In this document: positions 49,803 to 58,950 of the stretch, piece by piece | Position numbering within the stretch: the first letter of the stretch is position 1 | Layout of the letters: every line of letters starts with the position of its first letter | DNA from: Flexivirga meconopsidis | GTDB taxonomy: Bacteria > Actinomycetota > Actinomycetes > Actinomycetales > Dermatophilaceae | Assembly: GCF_026162425.1 (NCBI RefSeq) | Contig: NZ_JAOBQJ010000001.1 | Coordinates: forward strand, 310,001-374,000 | Direction of reading: 5' to 3' | DNA length: 64,000 nt | Position numbers and translations under genes: made by a program | The notes under the pieces: generated by a model | What the model was told of the DNA's origin: nothing | Databases searched by the model: none | What the model saw: only the letters and a program-made list of their open reading frames with translations

Positions 49803-51257
49803 ATGACAACTGAGCAGACGGCTGCGGGAGCAGCGACCAGAGCACCCGACCCGAACCGTTGGCGGGCACTCGCCGTCTGCCTCGTTGCCGGCTTCATGAC
49901 CCTGCTCGACGTGAGCATCGTCAACGTCGCCCTGCCCAGCATTCGCGAAGGCCTCGGCGCGGGACCGAACGCGCTGTCCTGGGTGGTTTCCGGATACGCC
50001 CTCGCGTTCGGTCTGCTCCTCGTGCCGGCCGGTCGCATCGGCGACGCGCGGGGTCGACGCCCGACCCTGATCGTCGGGCTCGCGGTCTTCACGCTCGCCA
50101 GTGCGGCGTGCGGATTTGCGCCCAACGCAACCCTTTTGGTCGTGGGCCGCGTCATACAAGGCCTTGGTGGAGGGCTCGTCAGTCCAACGATCAGCGGACT
50201 CATCCAGTCGATGTTCCAGGGCGTCGAGCGCGCCAAGGCATTCGGTCTCTTCGGTGCGACCGTGGGCATCTCGACCGCGATCGGTCCGCTTGCCGGCGGT
50301 CTGCTGATCCAGCTGTTCGGCACCGAGAATGGTTGGCGTTCGGTGTTTTTCGTCAATCTGCCGATCGGGGCTCTCGCGATCCTGCTTGCGTTGCGCTGGG
50401 TGCCGCACCACAAGCGGGCCCGCGGTGAGCGCAGCCGCGACGACCTCGATCCGGTCGGCGTCGTGCTGCTCGGTCTCGCGGTGCTGCTGGTGATCCTGCC
50501 CTTCATCGAGCAGGAGTCGTGGCATTCCAACGCCCGGCTGTTGCTCTTCCCCGCCGCCGCGATCATGCTTGGCATCTTCATCTGGTGGGAACGCCGGTAT
50601 CGCCGGCTCGGCAATGTGCCCGTCGTCGACTTCCGGCTCTTCCAGCGGTCCAGCTTCTCGCTCGGTGTCGCGCTCGGCACGCTCTACTTCGCCGGCTTCA
50701 CCGGGATCTTCTTCATCTACGCACAGACGCTGCAGGAGGGCCTGGGTTACAGCGCACTCGAATCCGGGCTGGCAGCAACGCCGTTCGCGGTCGGATCCGC
50801 CGTCGCGGCGGCCCTCGGCGGCCGGCTGGTGACCAAGTACGGTCGTCCGCTCGTGGTGGTCGGTCTCGTGGGGATTTTCGTCGGCACCATCGCGCTGGCG
50901 ATCGTCGCCGGTCAGGTGCGCAGCAGCGATCTCGGTTGGGCGGGCGCCCTGCCCATGCTCATCGGCGGCCTCGGCAGCGGCCTGGTGATCAGTCCGAATC
51001 TCACGCTGACCGTTTCGGAGGTGCCGGTGCGCCAGGCCGGAGTCGCCGGCGGTGTGCTGCAGACCGGCCAGCGCATCGGATCGGCCGCCGGCATCGCGAT
51101 CACCGGCAGCGTCTTCTACGGTGTGCTCGCCGACGGCGGTCGCCCCGACTTCTCCACCGCCCTGGTGCACGGCCTGATCAGCGTGGCCGCATTCGTTGCC
51201 GCGTCGCTGCTCGTCGGGCTGGCCGATATCGCGACGGCAAGCCGCCGGCGCGCCTGA
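49803..51257 (+). CDS. MFS drug efflux transporter (DHA2/EmrB-QacA type)
   Basis: A 484-residue membrane protein with about 14 helices, the DHA2 number. The TM1 motif LLDVSIVNVALPSIREGL and motif C in the fifth helix (GISTAIGPLAGGLLIQ) are diagnostic. Such pumps export cationic and lipophilic drugs with protons. A -10 TAGGCT lies 8 nt before the ATG, a near-leaderless promoter. The N-terminal tail is short and rich in Ala/Thr. No regulator gene is adjacent on the same strand. Confidence 0.93.
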   Translation: MTTEQTAAGAATRAPDPNRWRALAVCLVAGFMTLLDVSIVNVALPSIREGLGAGPNALSWVVSGYALAFGLLLVPAGRIGDARGRRPTLIVGLAVFTLASAACGFAPNATLLVVGRVIQGLGGGLVSPTISGLIQSMFQGVERAKAFGLFGATVGISTAIGPLAGGLLIQLFGTENGWRSVFFVNLPIGALAILLALRWVPHHKRARGERSRDDLDPVGVVLLGLAVLLVILPFIEQESWHSNARLLLFPAAAIMLGIFIWWERRYRRLGNVPVVDFRLFQRSSFSLGVALGTLYFAGFTGIFFIYAQTLQEGLGYSALESGLAATPFAVGSAVAAALGGRLVTKYGRPLVVVGLVGIFVGTIALAIVAGQVRSSDLGWAGALPMLIGGLGSGLVISPNLTLTVSEVPVRQAGVAGGVLQTGQRIGSAAGIAITGSVFYGVLADGGRPDFSTALVHGLISVAAFVAASLLVGLADIATASRRRA

Positions 51258-51300
51258 TAGGGGTATGGCGCAGACTCGTCCTCGGTGGGAGACTCCGCCC

Positions 51301-52065
51301 ATGGGGGAGCACACAGCGCCACAACTCACACCGGCACAACCGACGCCGGGCCACTTGAGCCACGCTGCACCGGGCTGGTGGCGTTCCCAGCGGCACCTGC
51401 TCGGGGTGTTCCTGGTCGCGATGTGGGTTGCGTGGTTCGGCGTCACGCTCTGGTCGGCGCCCCACGAAGAGACCGCGGGCGACCTGCGTAATGCGGTGAG
51501 CAGCGGCGACGTCAAGGCATGGGACCGCTCGTCGCGCGCACCCGACGGCCTGCTGTCCTCGACCGGATTCGGACCGGGCAAGGGCATGGGCAATATGACC
51601 GGCACTGCGGGCACGATCATCGAATGGCAGGACGCCAGCGGTCAGCGTTACTGGGCAGATGGTGCCGACCTGGTGCAGCCCCTTGAGCCGCAGTCCGCAC
51701 CACAGACCAACGGCGATGCCGGCCGTGTCCTCGATCAGTGGATGGTCCAGCAGGGCGCCCCGGACCGACGACTCGACATCCCGTCGGTGCCGCGCTGGCT
51801 GGGGGTCGGCTTCTGGGCCTTCGGGATCGCCGCGATCGTGTTCGGATATCAACCGAGGCGCGGCAACCGATGGTTCTGGTTCTGGCTCAGCAGTCTCACC
51901 CTCGGCCTGGGGGTGCTGGCGTATGCCGTCTTTGAGTGCATCCGCGATCCGAAGCAAGCGGCGCGTCCGCACGGTGGCGTCACCGGGCTGGTCTGGGTCT
52001 TCGCCGGCAAGCTGGCGATCTCGTTGGCAGTGCTGCTGATCGGCGCGATCGCCGTCCGCATGTGA
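51301..52065 (+). CDS. Uncharacterised membrane protein
   Basis: The product is 254 residues from the ATG at 51301 (a further in-frame ATG lies at 51265). A helix at residues 30-47 (LLGVFLVAMWVAWFGVTLW) anchors a central extracytoplasmic part of about 110 residues. Three helices follow, VGFWAFGIAAIVFGY, then WFWFWLSSLTLGLGVLAYAV and a last one, before a short basic C-terminus. I do not recognise a family. It follows the MFS gene by about 43 bp and could be co-transcribed. Confidence 0.7.
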   Translation: MGEHTAPQLTPAQPTPGHLSHAAPGWWRSQRHLLGVFLVAMWVAWFGVTLWSAPHEETAGDLRNAVSSGDVKAWDRSSRAPDGLLSSTGFGPGKGMGNMTGTAGTIIEWQDASGQRYWADGADLVQPLEPQSAPQTNGDAGRVLDQWMVQQGAPDRRLDIPSVPRWLGVGFWAFGIAAIVFGYQPRRGNRWFWFWLSSLTLGLGVLAYAVFECIRDPKQAARPHGGVTGLVWVFAGKLAISLAVLLIGAIAVRM

Positions 52066-52078
52066 GAAGCTCCCGTCA

Positions 52079-52093
52079 TACCCCATAGGGGTA
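52079..52093. promoter_or_regulatory. CsoR-type copper box
   Basis: TACCCCATAGGGGTA is a perfect palindrome with arms TACCCC/GGGGTA, the core of CsoR operators (ATACCCCnnnGGGGTAT type). It lies 45 bp upstream of the DUF1541 gene, over its likely promoter (a TATAC element at 52099-52103). Confidence 0.7.
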
Positions 52094-52137
52094 AGTGGTA
52101 TACACGGATCGTCCGTTCGACGATCCGAGGAGTTGCT

Positions 52138-52713
52138 GTGCGTAGGACCACCTGGACGAAGTTTGGCGCGATCGCGAGTGTTGCCGGAGTGGTGGCTGTC
52201 GCCGGATGTTCGAGCGGTCGAGGGGCCGGTGCCGAGTCATCGGCGCCGATGAGGTCAGCCTCGTCGATGGCAGGCATGCAACATGGCATGGACGGCGGCT
52301 CGGTGCCGAAGGGCATGAAAGCCGCTGCAAATCCTAAGTTTCCGGTCGGCAGCGAGGTCGTGCTGACTGCGGACCACATGCCCGGCATGAAAGATGCCAA
52401 GGCGAAGGTTGTCGGCGTCTATGCCACCAACACCTACGCGGTGAATTACACGCCGACCACCGGTGGTGCGCCGGTCAAGGATCACAAGTGGGTCGTGCAG
52501 CAGGAGCTCAAGGGTGCTGGGGCCGGCCGCCTCGCCGACGGCACGCAGGTCACGCTCGCGACCGACCACATGCCCGGCATGGACGGTGCGAAGGCCACGA
52601 TCGCCGGGTCCACGACCGAGCCGGTGTATGCCGTCGACTACGACATGAACGGCATGACGATGAAGAATCACAAGTGGGTCGTGCAGGACGAGATGAAGGC
52701 TGCCAGTTCCTGA
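52138..52713 (+). CDS. DUF1541 (YdhK-like) lipoprotein
   Basis: This 191-residue exported lipoprotein has a lipobox-like VAVAGC near residue 24. It contains two DUF1541 repeats: VLTADHMPGMKDAKAKVVG to HKWVVQQEL and ATDHMPGMDGAKATIAG to HKWVVQDEM. Each repeat has DHMPGM and YxVxY, rich in His and Met, which suits Cu binding. A CsoR-type palindrome precedes it, so a role in copper handling is likely. The GTG has a GAGGAG ribosome site. Confidence 0.85.
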   Translation: MRRTTWTKFGAIASVAGVVAVAGCSSGRGAGAESSAPMRSASSMAGMQHGMDGGSVPKGMKAAANPKFPVGSEVVLTADHMPGMKDAKAKVVGVYATNTYAVNYTPTTGGAPVKDHKWVVQQELKGAGAGRLADGTQVTLATDHMPGMDGAKATIAGSTTEPVYAVDYDMNGMTMKNHKWVVQDEMKAASS

Positions 52714-52726
52714 CACCGCTGGCGGT

Positions 52727-52742
52727 GGTGATCCAGATCACC
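52727..52742. promoter_or_regulatory. Palindrome upstream of the P450 gene
   Basis: GGTGATC-CA-GATCACC is a perfect palindrome 45 bp before the P450 start. The GTGATCC word recurs in the long inverted repeat downstream of the P450 gene (54099-54145), so one regulator could bind both. Confidence 0.5.
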
Positions 52743-52787
52743 TAACCTGGCTGGGTAACTACACCTGTCGTAAAGCTGGGAGACGTG

Positions 52788-54089
52788 ATGACCGCGATCG
52801 ACGAGGTACGACGCAGCGTCCGCTGGGGTATCGGGCACGCCTTGCCTGGCACGTTCATGCGGATCGGCGCGCGACGCGGCGATCTGCAAGGTCAGTTGGC
52901 GACGCGGGCAAAGACGGACTCGACCGACGAGCTCGTGCCGATCTTCGAGCAGATCCGCGCCGAAGGGCCGATGGCGAGATCACGGATCGGCTATGCGACC
53001 GTCGATCACGCAGCCGTGCGAGAAGTGCTGTCCAGCAACGATGTTCGCGCTGGCATCGGTCTGGGTGACGAGAGCATGTTGACTCGCGCGCTCGGCTGGG
53101 CGGCGCGTCCCGGCATACATCCGGTTGAACCGCCGTCGATGCTCGCGACCGAGCCGCCGGACCACACCCGCTACCGCAAATTGGTCACCAAGGTCTTCAC
53201 CGTGCGGGCCGTCGACCAGCTGCGGGACCGCACCGAGAAATTCGCGGCCGCACTGCTCGACGCCATCCCAGCCGGTCGCGAGGTCGACCTGGTCGACGCC
53301 TATTGCGCGCAACTGCCGGTGCAGGTGATCGCCGATGTCCTCGGTGTGCCGGAGAGCGATCGGCGGCGCGTGCTGGAGATGGGCACCGCAGCCGCGGCCA
53401 GCCTCGACATGGGCCTCGGCTGGCGCGAGTTGCGCACTGTTGAGCTCGCGCTCGACGCTTTCGACGCCTGGCTCGGCGAGCATCTCGTGCGTCTCCGCCG
53501 GGAGCCGGGCGTTGATCTTTTCAGTCAGTTGGTCCGGGCCAGCGACGAAGGACAGCAGCTGACCGAGAAGGAGCTCAAGTCGACCGCGGGCCTCGTGCTC
53601 GGGGCAGGGTTCGAGACGACGGTCAACTTGCTGGGCAATGCGATTCGGTTGTTCGACGAGCATCCTGACCAGCTGCAGATTCTGCGGGCGGAGCCGGAGC
53701 TGTGGCCCAACGCGGTCGACGAGATCCTCCGTCTCGCTCCGCCGGTGCTGTTGACCGGCCGCCAGGTGGTGCGCGACGCCACGATTGCCGGCGTGCCGGT
53801 TAAAGGCCAGCAGGTGATCATGACCGTGCTTGCCGGGGCCAACCGCGATCCGAAGGTCTTCAGCGACCCGGATCGTTTCGACGTACGGCGGGAGAACGCG
53901 CGCGATCACGTGTCGTTCTCCGCGGGTCGGCACTTCTGCCTCGGTGCCGCGCTTGCCCGCATGGAGGGCGAGGTCGCGCTGCGGTCCTTCTACGACCGGT
54001 TCACGCAGGTGGAGTTGCTGGCCGGTGCGAAGCGTCGGCCCACCCGAGTCCTGCGTGGTTGGGAGCACCTGCCGGCGCGGGTGCGCTGA
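52788..54089 (+). CDS. Cytochrome P450
   Basis: A 433-residue soluble bacterial P450. The I-helix oxygen-binding motif is LGAGFETTVN (A/G-G-x-E/D-T-T), the ExxR motif is in EILRLAP, and the heme loop is FSAGRHFCLGAALAR with the proximal cysteine. It oxidises an unknown small molecule using ferredoxin and reductase partners that are not here. A GTG 3 nt upstream (52785) is also possible; the GGGAG ribosome site suits both. The downstream MpaB-type oxygenase gene is separated by a 19-bp-arm inverted repeat. Confidence 0.94.
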   Translation: MTAIDEVRRSVRWGIGHALPGTFMRIGARRGDLQGQLATRAKTDSTDELVPIFEQIRAEGPMARSRIGYATVDHAAVREVLSSNDVRAGIGLGDESMLTRALGWAARPGIHPVEPPSMLATEPPDHTRYRKLVTKVFTVRAVDQLRDRTEKFAAALLDAIPAGREVDLVDAYCAQLPVQVIADVLGVPESDRRRVLEMGTAAAASLDMGLGWRELRTVELALDAFDAWLGEHLVRLRREPGVDLFSQLVRASDEGQQLTEKELKSTAGLVLGAGFETTVNLLGNAIRLFDEHPDQLQILRAEPELWPNAVDEILRLAPPVLLTGRQVVRDATIAGVPVKGQQVIMTVLAGANRDPKVFSDPDRFDVRRENARDHVSFSAGRHFCLGAALARMEGEVALRSFYDRFTQVELLAGAKRRPTRVLRGWEHLPARVR

Positions 54090-54098
54090 CGCCCGCAA

Positions 54099-54145
54099 AC
54101 ACGGATCACTTTACAAACTGGTTCAATTTGTAAAGTGATCCGTGT
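54099..54145. promoter_or_regulatory. Long perfect inverted repeat between P450 and MpaB genes
   Basis: Arms ACACGGATCACTTTACAAA (54099-54117) and its exact complement (54127-54145) flank a 9-nt spacer, CTGGTTCAA. At 9 of 19 GC per arm it is far lower in GC than its surroundings. It starts 10 bp after the P450 stop and ends 40 bp before the MpaB start; TAAGGT at 54145-54150 could be the -10 for the MpaB gene. A TetR-type operator or a strong terminator are the two readings. Confidence 0.75.
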
Positions 54146-54185
54146 AAGGTGCGTCACATAGCAATCACCGACCCCGGAGACCACC

Positions 54186-55262
54186 ATGCGACGCACCACT
54201 GCCCTCACCGACCGGCTTCGCCGTGGTCGGCACGCGAAAAAGTCTGCGCAGGCTCAGGATTGGGGATTCTTCGGTCCAGACTCCGTGTCGTGGAAGGTCT
54301 GGTCCTATCCGACGTCGTTCTGGCTCGGCTTCTCCCGTGCGGTGACGATCGAGGAGCTGGATCCGTTGCTTGTCGCATCGGTGCAGGAGAGCGGACAGGT
54401 CAAGCAGCGCACCCCGCTGCGCTACGACCGCACGCTGCAGTACTTCGCCACCGTCATCTTCGGCGATGCCCAGTCGGTGCTGAAGGCGTCCGAGATCCTG
54501 GTCAAGGTGCACTCGCGGGCGATCGGCACCGACCCGGTGACCGGCAAGCGGTATGACGCCAACGACCCAGAGTCGCAGCTGTGGATCCACCTGACCGCGT
54601 GGCACTCGATCCTCTACACCTACGAGCGCTTCGGCCCGGGCAAGCTCTCCGCCGAGGACGAGGCGCGCTATTGGCAGGAGTGCGCGCTCGCCGCGGAGTT
54701 CCAGACGATTGACCCCGACCGCGTCCCGCGCAGCCGCGAAGGCATCCGGCAATACTTCGAGGACTATCGCCCGCAACTTGTCGGATCCGAGTTGGCACGC
54801 GACATGTTCCAGTTCCTCGCCAACATGGAGCTGCACTCGATCCCGCATTCGGTGCCCTACGCGATCCGCTGGACGATCAACGCCTTCATGAGCCGCGCGG
54901 TCATCTCGACCTTCCCGCGGTGGATGCGCGACCTCGGTGGCACTCCGCAGAGTCGAGTCACCGATGCGGTGATCACCGCGGCGACGAAACCCGTTGTGCG
55001 CGTAGCCAACTGGAGCCCGCGGGTGAAGCTCGCCGTCATCGGTTTCCTGTCACCCCGCACCCGTCCGGTGCTGACGCCCGTCTTCCGCGACATCGACCCG
55101 GTCGAGAAGGTCGTCTACACCCCGGCGGAAGCCCGCGGGAAGTTCGGCTTCGACACCATTCCCGCGCAGTGGGCCGCGCTGACGGCGAAGACGAAGGCCA
55201 AGGCGTACGAACACAACCACCACGACCCGGTCCTGGAGTTCGCCGACGCGCAGGCGTCCTGA
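54186..55262 (+). CDS. Oxygenase MpaB family (DUF2236) protein
   Basis: A 358-residue member of the DUF2236/MpaB family, whose fungal namesake cleaves a farnesyl chain oxidatively. The N-terminal FFGPDSVSWKVWSYPTSFWL and the central HLTAWHSILYTYERFGPG segments are the conserved heme-side regions. It has no signal peptide. A GGAG ribosome site lies 6 nt before the ATG. Placement after a P450 and behind a large inverted repeat suggests joint control of two oxygenases in lipid or terpenoid metabolism. Confidence 0.87.
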   Translation: MRRTTALTDRLRRGRHAKKSAQAQDWGFFGPDSVSWKVWSYPTSFWLGFSRAVTIEELDPLLVASVQESGQVKQRTPLRYDRTLQYFATVIFGDAQSVLKASEILVKVHSRAIGTDPVTGKRYDANDPESQLWIHLTAWHSILYTYERFGPGKLSAEDEARYWQECALAAEFQTIDPDRVPRSREGIRQYFEDYRPQLVGSELARDMFQFLANMELHSIPHSVPYAIRWTINAFMSRAVISTFPRWMRDLGGTPQSRVTDAVITAATKPVVRVANWSPRVKLAVIGFLSPRTRPVLTPVFRDIDPVEKVVYTPAEARGKFGFDTIPAQWAALTAKTKAKAYEHNHHDPVLEFADAQAS

Positions 55263-55508
55263 GCTGTTCCTCGCTCGGCCGGTCGATGTGCGGGGCTTCG
55301 GCGACTAGCTGCGAGTCTGTTCGTGGGTCAGCTCGCGATCCACGACATCGACGTCGCGGCATTGTCCGACTCGTTTGGGCAGCGGCGCGGGCGGGCGGAT
55401 GCTCGCTCCATCCCCAGCAGTTGCGTTCGGGCGCGCTCCGTTGTCGGTGGTCGACGTTATGATGATCACCACGACGAAAACCACTGCGGCGGAAGGAGAT
55501 TCGAGCCT

Positions 55509-56906
55509 ATGTCTCTCGATTCTGCCTTGCCGCTGCCGCAGCCTCCGGACGTGCCAGAGCGTCCGGACGTGCCTGCCGGGGCGGTGCGGGTGCCGGTTGA
55601 GCCGGGTCGTGGGCCGGTCGTGCTGGAGCGGGTGCGGGAGCTTGCGGCGTTGCTGGATGAGGTGCCGGACGTCGTCCATCAGCTCGGCGACGCGCAACTG
55701 GAGTTGTTGACGCAAGTGTTGTTGCGGCTGCACGGGCGGTCGGCTCAGGTTGCCGCGGTGGTCACCGCGGATGCGGTCGACCGGGGCACGGTCGCGGGCT
55801 CGACGGCAGCGAACACCACCCAGTGGGTATGCCGGCACGCCGCGGCGGCTGGGGTGCCGGTTGAACCGGTGGAGGCGAAGTCGATCGCGGTGGTGGCGGA
55901 GGCGTGCCGGGAACCGAAGAACGCGGTGATCGCGGCAGCCGTCGCACGCGGGTCGTGCACGGTGTCGACGGCGCGGGCCGCGTTGACCCATGCGGACAAG
56001 GTCGCGCCCGTGGTGCCGTCCGCGGACCGGGGTGAGGTGTTGTCGTGGTTCCTGCAACTCGATCCGTCGCTCGGGGTCAAGGGTGTGCAGGCGTTGACGC
56101 GGAAGCTCCTGGCTACCTACGCATCGGAGGCGTTGTCGGCGCAGGACGCGAAACTCGAGCAGGTCGAAACCCTGACCTGGGGCACCACGGCCACGGGGAT
56201 GACGCGGTTGGTGGCTGAGTTGGCGCCGGCGAATGCTGCGGTGGTGAAGGCGGCGATCACCGTCGGCTCCGCACCCCGACCCGCCACCGCAGACCAGACG
56301 CCCGGTGCCGGTGACCCGACCGTGGCCACCGGTGCCAGTAAGACCGTGCGGGATGACCGCACCCCGGGCAAACGCCGTGCCGACGCGTTGATCGAGTTGG
56401 TGACCGCTGGCGCACGCGTCGCCGATGGTGGAGCGGTACCGGTGGGGTCGGCGGCCACGGTCCTGCTGACGATGGACCTCAAGTCGCTCACCGACGGCAT
56501 CGGTGGGGCGACCACCCCGACCGGTGACGTCCTCGACGCGGGAGCGGCCCGGCGGGCCGCGTGTGACGCGGACCTGATCCCCGCAGTGCTGGGTGGGCCG
56601 AGTCAACCGTTGGATGTGGGCCGGCGAGAACGCCTGGTCACCAAGGGGTTACGCGCGGCCGTGCTCATACGTGATGGCGGGTGCACCTTCCCCGGCTGCG
56701 ATCGGCCACCGGGTTTCTGCGAAGTCCATCATGTGACGCCGTGGTGGGCCGGCGGCGAAACCAGCCTGACCAACTCCGCCATGCTCTGCTGCCGACATCA
56801 CCAGGAAGTCCACCGCCGAGGGTTCACCGCACAAGTCCGCCCCGACGGCGTGACCTGGGACCTCACCGACGGCCGCATGCCCGGCCACACCCACGCGGCG
56901 GCCTGA
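55509..56906 (+). CDS. DUF222/HNH endonuclease protein (13E12-repeat type)
   Basis: The product is 465 residues from the ATG at 55509. It has the DUF222 helical domain (residues about 35-340) and a C-terminal HNH nuclease: CTFPGCDRPPGFCEVHHVTPW, then LTNSAMLCCRHHQEVH, with paired cysteines for zinc and the HH of the active site. These proteins occur in many near-identical copies in actinobacteria (REP13E12 family) and behave as selfish or recombinogenic genes. A TATGAT -10 is visible at 55456-55461. No attachment repeats are evident at its ends. Confidence 0.92.
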   Translation: MSLDSALPLPQPPDVPERPDVPAGAVRVPVEPGRGPVVLERVRELAALLDEVPDVVHQLGDAQLELLTQVLLRLHGRSAQVAAVVTADAVDRGTVAGSTAANTTQWVCRHAAAAGVPVEPVEAKSIAVVAEACREPKNAVIAAAVARGSCTVSTARAALTHADKVAPVVPSADRGEVLSWFLQLDPSLGVKGVQALTRKLLATYASEALSAQDAKLEQVETLTWGTTATGMTRLVAELAPANAAVVKAAITVGSAPRPATADQTPGAGDPTVATGASKTVRDDRTPGKRRADALIELVTAGARVADGGAVPVGSAATVLLTMDLKSLTDGIGGATTPTGDVLDAGAARRAACDADLIPAVLGGPSQPLDVGRRERLVTKGLRAAVLIRDGGCTFPGCDRPPGFCEVHHVTPWWAGGETSLTNSAMLCCRHHQEVHRRGFTAQVRPDGVTWDLTDGRMPGHTHAAA

Positions 56907-56997
56907 CGCCGGGGAGGCGAAGTACCTGTCGAATCTTGACCGTTTCTTGGGTCGCACGGGATAGCTACCCCTCGGTAACAAAAGAGACGATCAATGT

Positions 56998-57879
56998 ATG
57001 GCGAACAGTGCGCGTGACGAGTGGGACATCATCAGCGGGGTCGGGCTCACCGCCCTCATCGTGGCCGCAGGCCGGGCGGTCGAATCGCATCGCCCCGATC
57101 GGCTGGTCGACGATCCGTGGGCTGAGCGCTTCGTGGCGGCAGCTCGCCCGCCGAAACCGCTGCCAACCAGGCCGCTGCCGGCGTCCGACACCTCGCTCAC
57201 CGCGACATGGCAGATGATGTCGACCTACATGGGGGTCCGGTCACGTCTTTTCGACGAGACCCTGCTGGCGGCCGCCGAGGCCGGTGCGCAGCAAGTGGTG
57301 ATCCTGGCGACCGGGCTCGACACCCGGGCACATCGCCTGGAATGGCCCACGGGCACAACCGTTTTCGAAATCGACCAGCCCAGAGTCCTCGACTTCAAGG
57401 ACCTCGTGCTCGATCGGTATGACGCCAGCCCCGCCACGGACCGCCGCGTGATACGGGTGGACCTGCGGGACGACTGGTCCGGGGCGCTGCTCGAGGCCGG
57501 ATTCGACCCGTCGTTGCCGTCGGCATGGCTGGCCGAGGGGTTGCTGGCCTACCTGCCGACCGAGGCGGAGCGAGACCTGCTCTCGACGATCGACAAGCTC
57601 GCGGCACCCGGCTCCCGGGTCGCCGTGGAGGACTTCACGACACTCAGCGGGCAACTCGACGACCCCGAGCTCGTGCGGCTGTCCGAAGAACTCGGGGCGG
57701 ACATGAAACAGTTGCTCGACACCGGCGAACGCACCGACCCCGGCGCATGGTTCACCGACCACGGCTGGCAGGTGCAGACCCAGACGGCGGCTGCGGTCGC
57801 AGACGGCTACGGGCGTGAATTCGACCGACTGACAAAGCGGTTCAACGCCGACTCCCGATTTGTCATCGCCCGCCGCTGA
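56998..57879 (+). CDS. SAM-dependent methyltransferase, LCMT/TIGR00027 type
   Basis: A 293-residue methyltransferase of the leucine carboxyl methyltransferase-like family that is abundant in mycobacteria and streptomycetes. The SAM motif is VVILATGLDTRAHRLEW, followed by FEIDQPRVLDFK and WLAEGLLAYLP. The N-terminal arm GVGLTALIVAAGRAVE caps the site. Members methylate carboxyl or hydroxyl groups of natural products; the substrate is unknown. It has no ribosome site of note, so its message may be leaderless or weakly translated. Confidence 0.9.
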   Translation: MANSARDEWDIISGVGLTALIVAAGRAVESHRPDRLVDDPWAERFVAAARPPKPLPTRPLPASDTSLTATWQMMSTYMGVRSRLFDETLLAAAEAGAQQVVILATGLDTRAHRLEWPTGTTVFEIDQPRVLDFKDLVLDRYDASPATDRRVIRVDLRDDWSGALLEAGFDPSLPSAWLAEGLLAYLPTEAERDLLSTIDKLAAPGSRVAVEDFTTLSGQLDDPELVRLSEELGADMKQLLDTGERTDPGAWFTDHGWQVQTQTAAAVADGYGREFDRLTKRFNADSRFVIARR

Positions 57880-57932
57880 TCGGACGCAAACCCGCGGCCC
57901 GTCGCTGCGGCCGGCGGCGTAACGTGCGGAGC

Positions 57933-58937
57933 ATGGACTTTCGCTACCTCGGCAATTCAGGTCTGAAGATCTCCGAGATCACCTACGGCAACTGGCTGAC
58001 CCACGGATCGCAGGTGGAGAACGAGCAGGCGGTGCGGTCGGTGCGCGCGGCGCTCGACGCCGGCATCACCACCTTCGACACCGCCGACGTCTACGCGAAC
58101 ACCGCGGCGGAGACTGTGCTCGGCGGTGCACTCGCCAGTGAACGGCGCGAAAGCGTGGAGATCTTCACCAAGGTCTACTTCCCGACCGGCCCCAAGGGCC
58201 CCAACGACACCGGTCTGTCCCGCAAGCACATCATGGAGTCGATCGAAGGCTCCCTGCGCCGGCTGCGCACCGACCACGTCGACCTCTACCAGGCGCATCG
58301 CTACGACTACGACACTCCGCTCGAAGAGACGATGCAGGCCTTCGCCGACCTCGTCCGACAAGGCAAGGTGCTGTATGTCGGGGTCAGCGAGTGGACCGCC
58401 GATCAGCTCAAGGCCGGGCACACGCTCGCGAAAGAGCTTGGTTTCCAACTGATCTCGAACCAGCCGCAATACTCCATGCTGTGGCGGGTCATCGAGGAGA
58501 AGGTGGTGCCGGCCAGCGAGGAGCTCGGCATCTCCCAGATCGTCTGGTCACCGGTCGCGCAGGGCATCCTGACCGGGAAGTACAAGCCGGGTGAGCAGCC
58601 GCCGGCCGGCAGTCGCGCGACCGACGAGAAGGGCGGCGCCGACATGATCTCGCGGTTCATGAACGACGAAACCCTCACCGGCGTGCAGAAACTCGCGCCG
58701 ATCGCGCAGGATCTCGGACTCACGATGGCGCAGCTCGCGGTGGCCTGGGTGCTGCAGAACAACAATGTCGCTAGCGCGATCATCGGCGCCTCGCGGCCCG
58801 AGCAGGTAACCGACAATGTCAAGGCGTCCGGGGTCAAGTTGGACGACGAGACGTTGCGCCGCATCGACAACGCCATCGGCGGTCTCGCCCAGCGCGACCC
58901 CGCCCAGACCAAGTCCCCGGAGCACCGGCTGACCTGA
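57933..58937 (+). CDS. Aldo/keto reductase (Kv-beta/YghZ-like)
   Basis: A 334-residue TIM-barrel oxidoreductase that uses NADPH to reduce aldehydes and ketones. The first strand reads MDFRYLGNSGLKISEITYG, the catalytic Asp/Tyr are in DTADVYANTAAE, and the Lys is in IFTKVYF. The cofactor end has AIIGASRPEQV. TAACGT (57920-57925) lies 7 nt before the ATG, making the start firm. The gene stands alone between the methyltransferase and an interspersed repeat. Confidence 0.93.
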   Translation: MDFRYLGNSGLKISEITYGNWLTHGSQVENEQAVRSVRAALDAGITTFDTADVYANTAAETVLGGALASERRESVEIFTKVYFPTGPKGPNDTGLSRKHIMESIEGSLRRLRTDHVDLYQAHRYDYDTPLEETMQAFADLVRQGKVLYVGVSEWTADQLKAGHTLAKELGFQLISNQPQYSMLWRVIEEKVVPASEELGISQIVWSPVAQGILTGKYKPGEQPPAGSRATDEKGGADMISRFMNDETLTGVQKLAPIAQDLGLTMAQLAVAWVLQNNNVASAIIGASRPEQVTDNVKASGVKLDDETLRRIDNAIGGLAQRDPAQTKSPEHRLT

Positions 58938-58950
58938 GGGGTATGACGGG

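Noticed and set aside
49782-51620. Minus-strand frame of 612 codons opposite the MFS pump
   Set aside because: Shadow of the DHA2 transporter; composition is repetitive Arg/Glu/Asp and no domain is visible.
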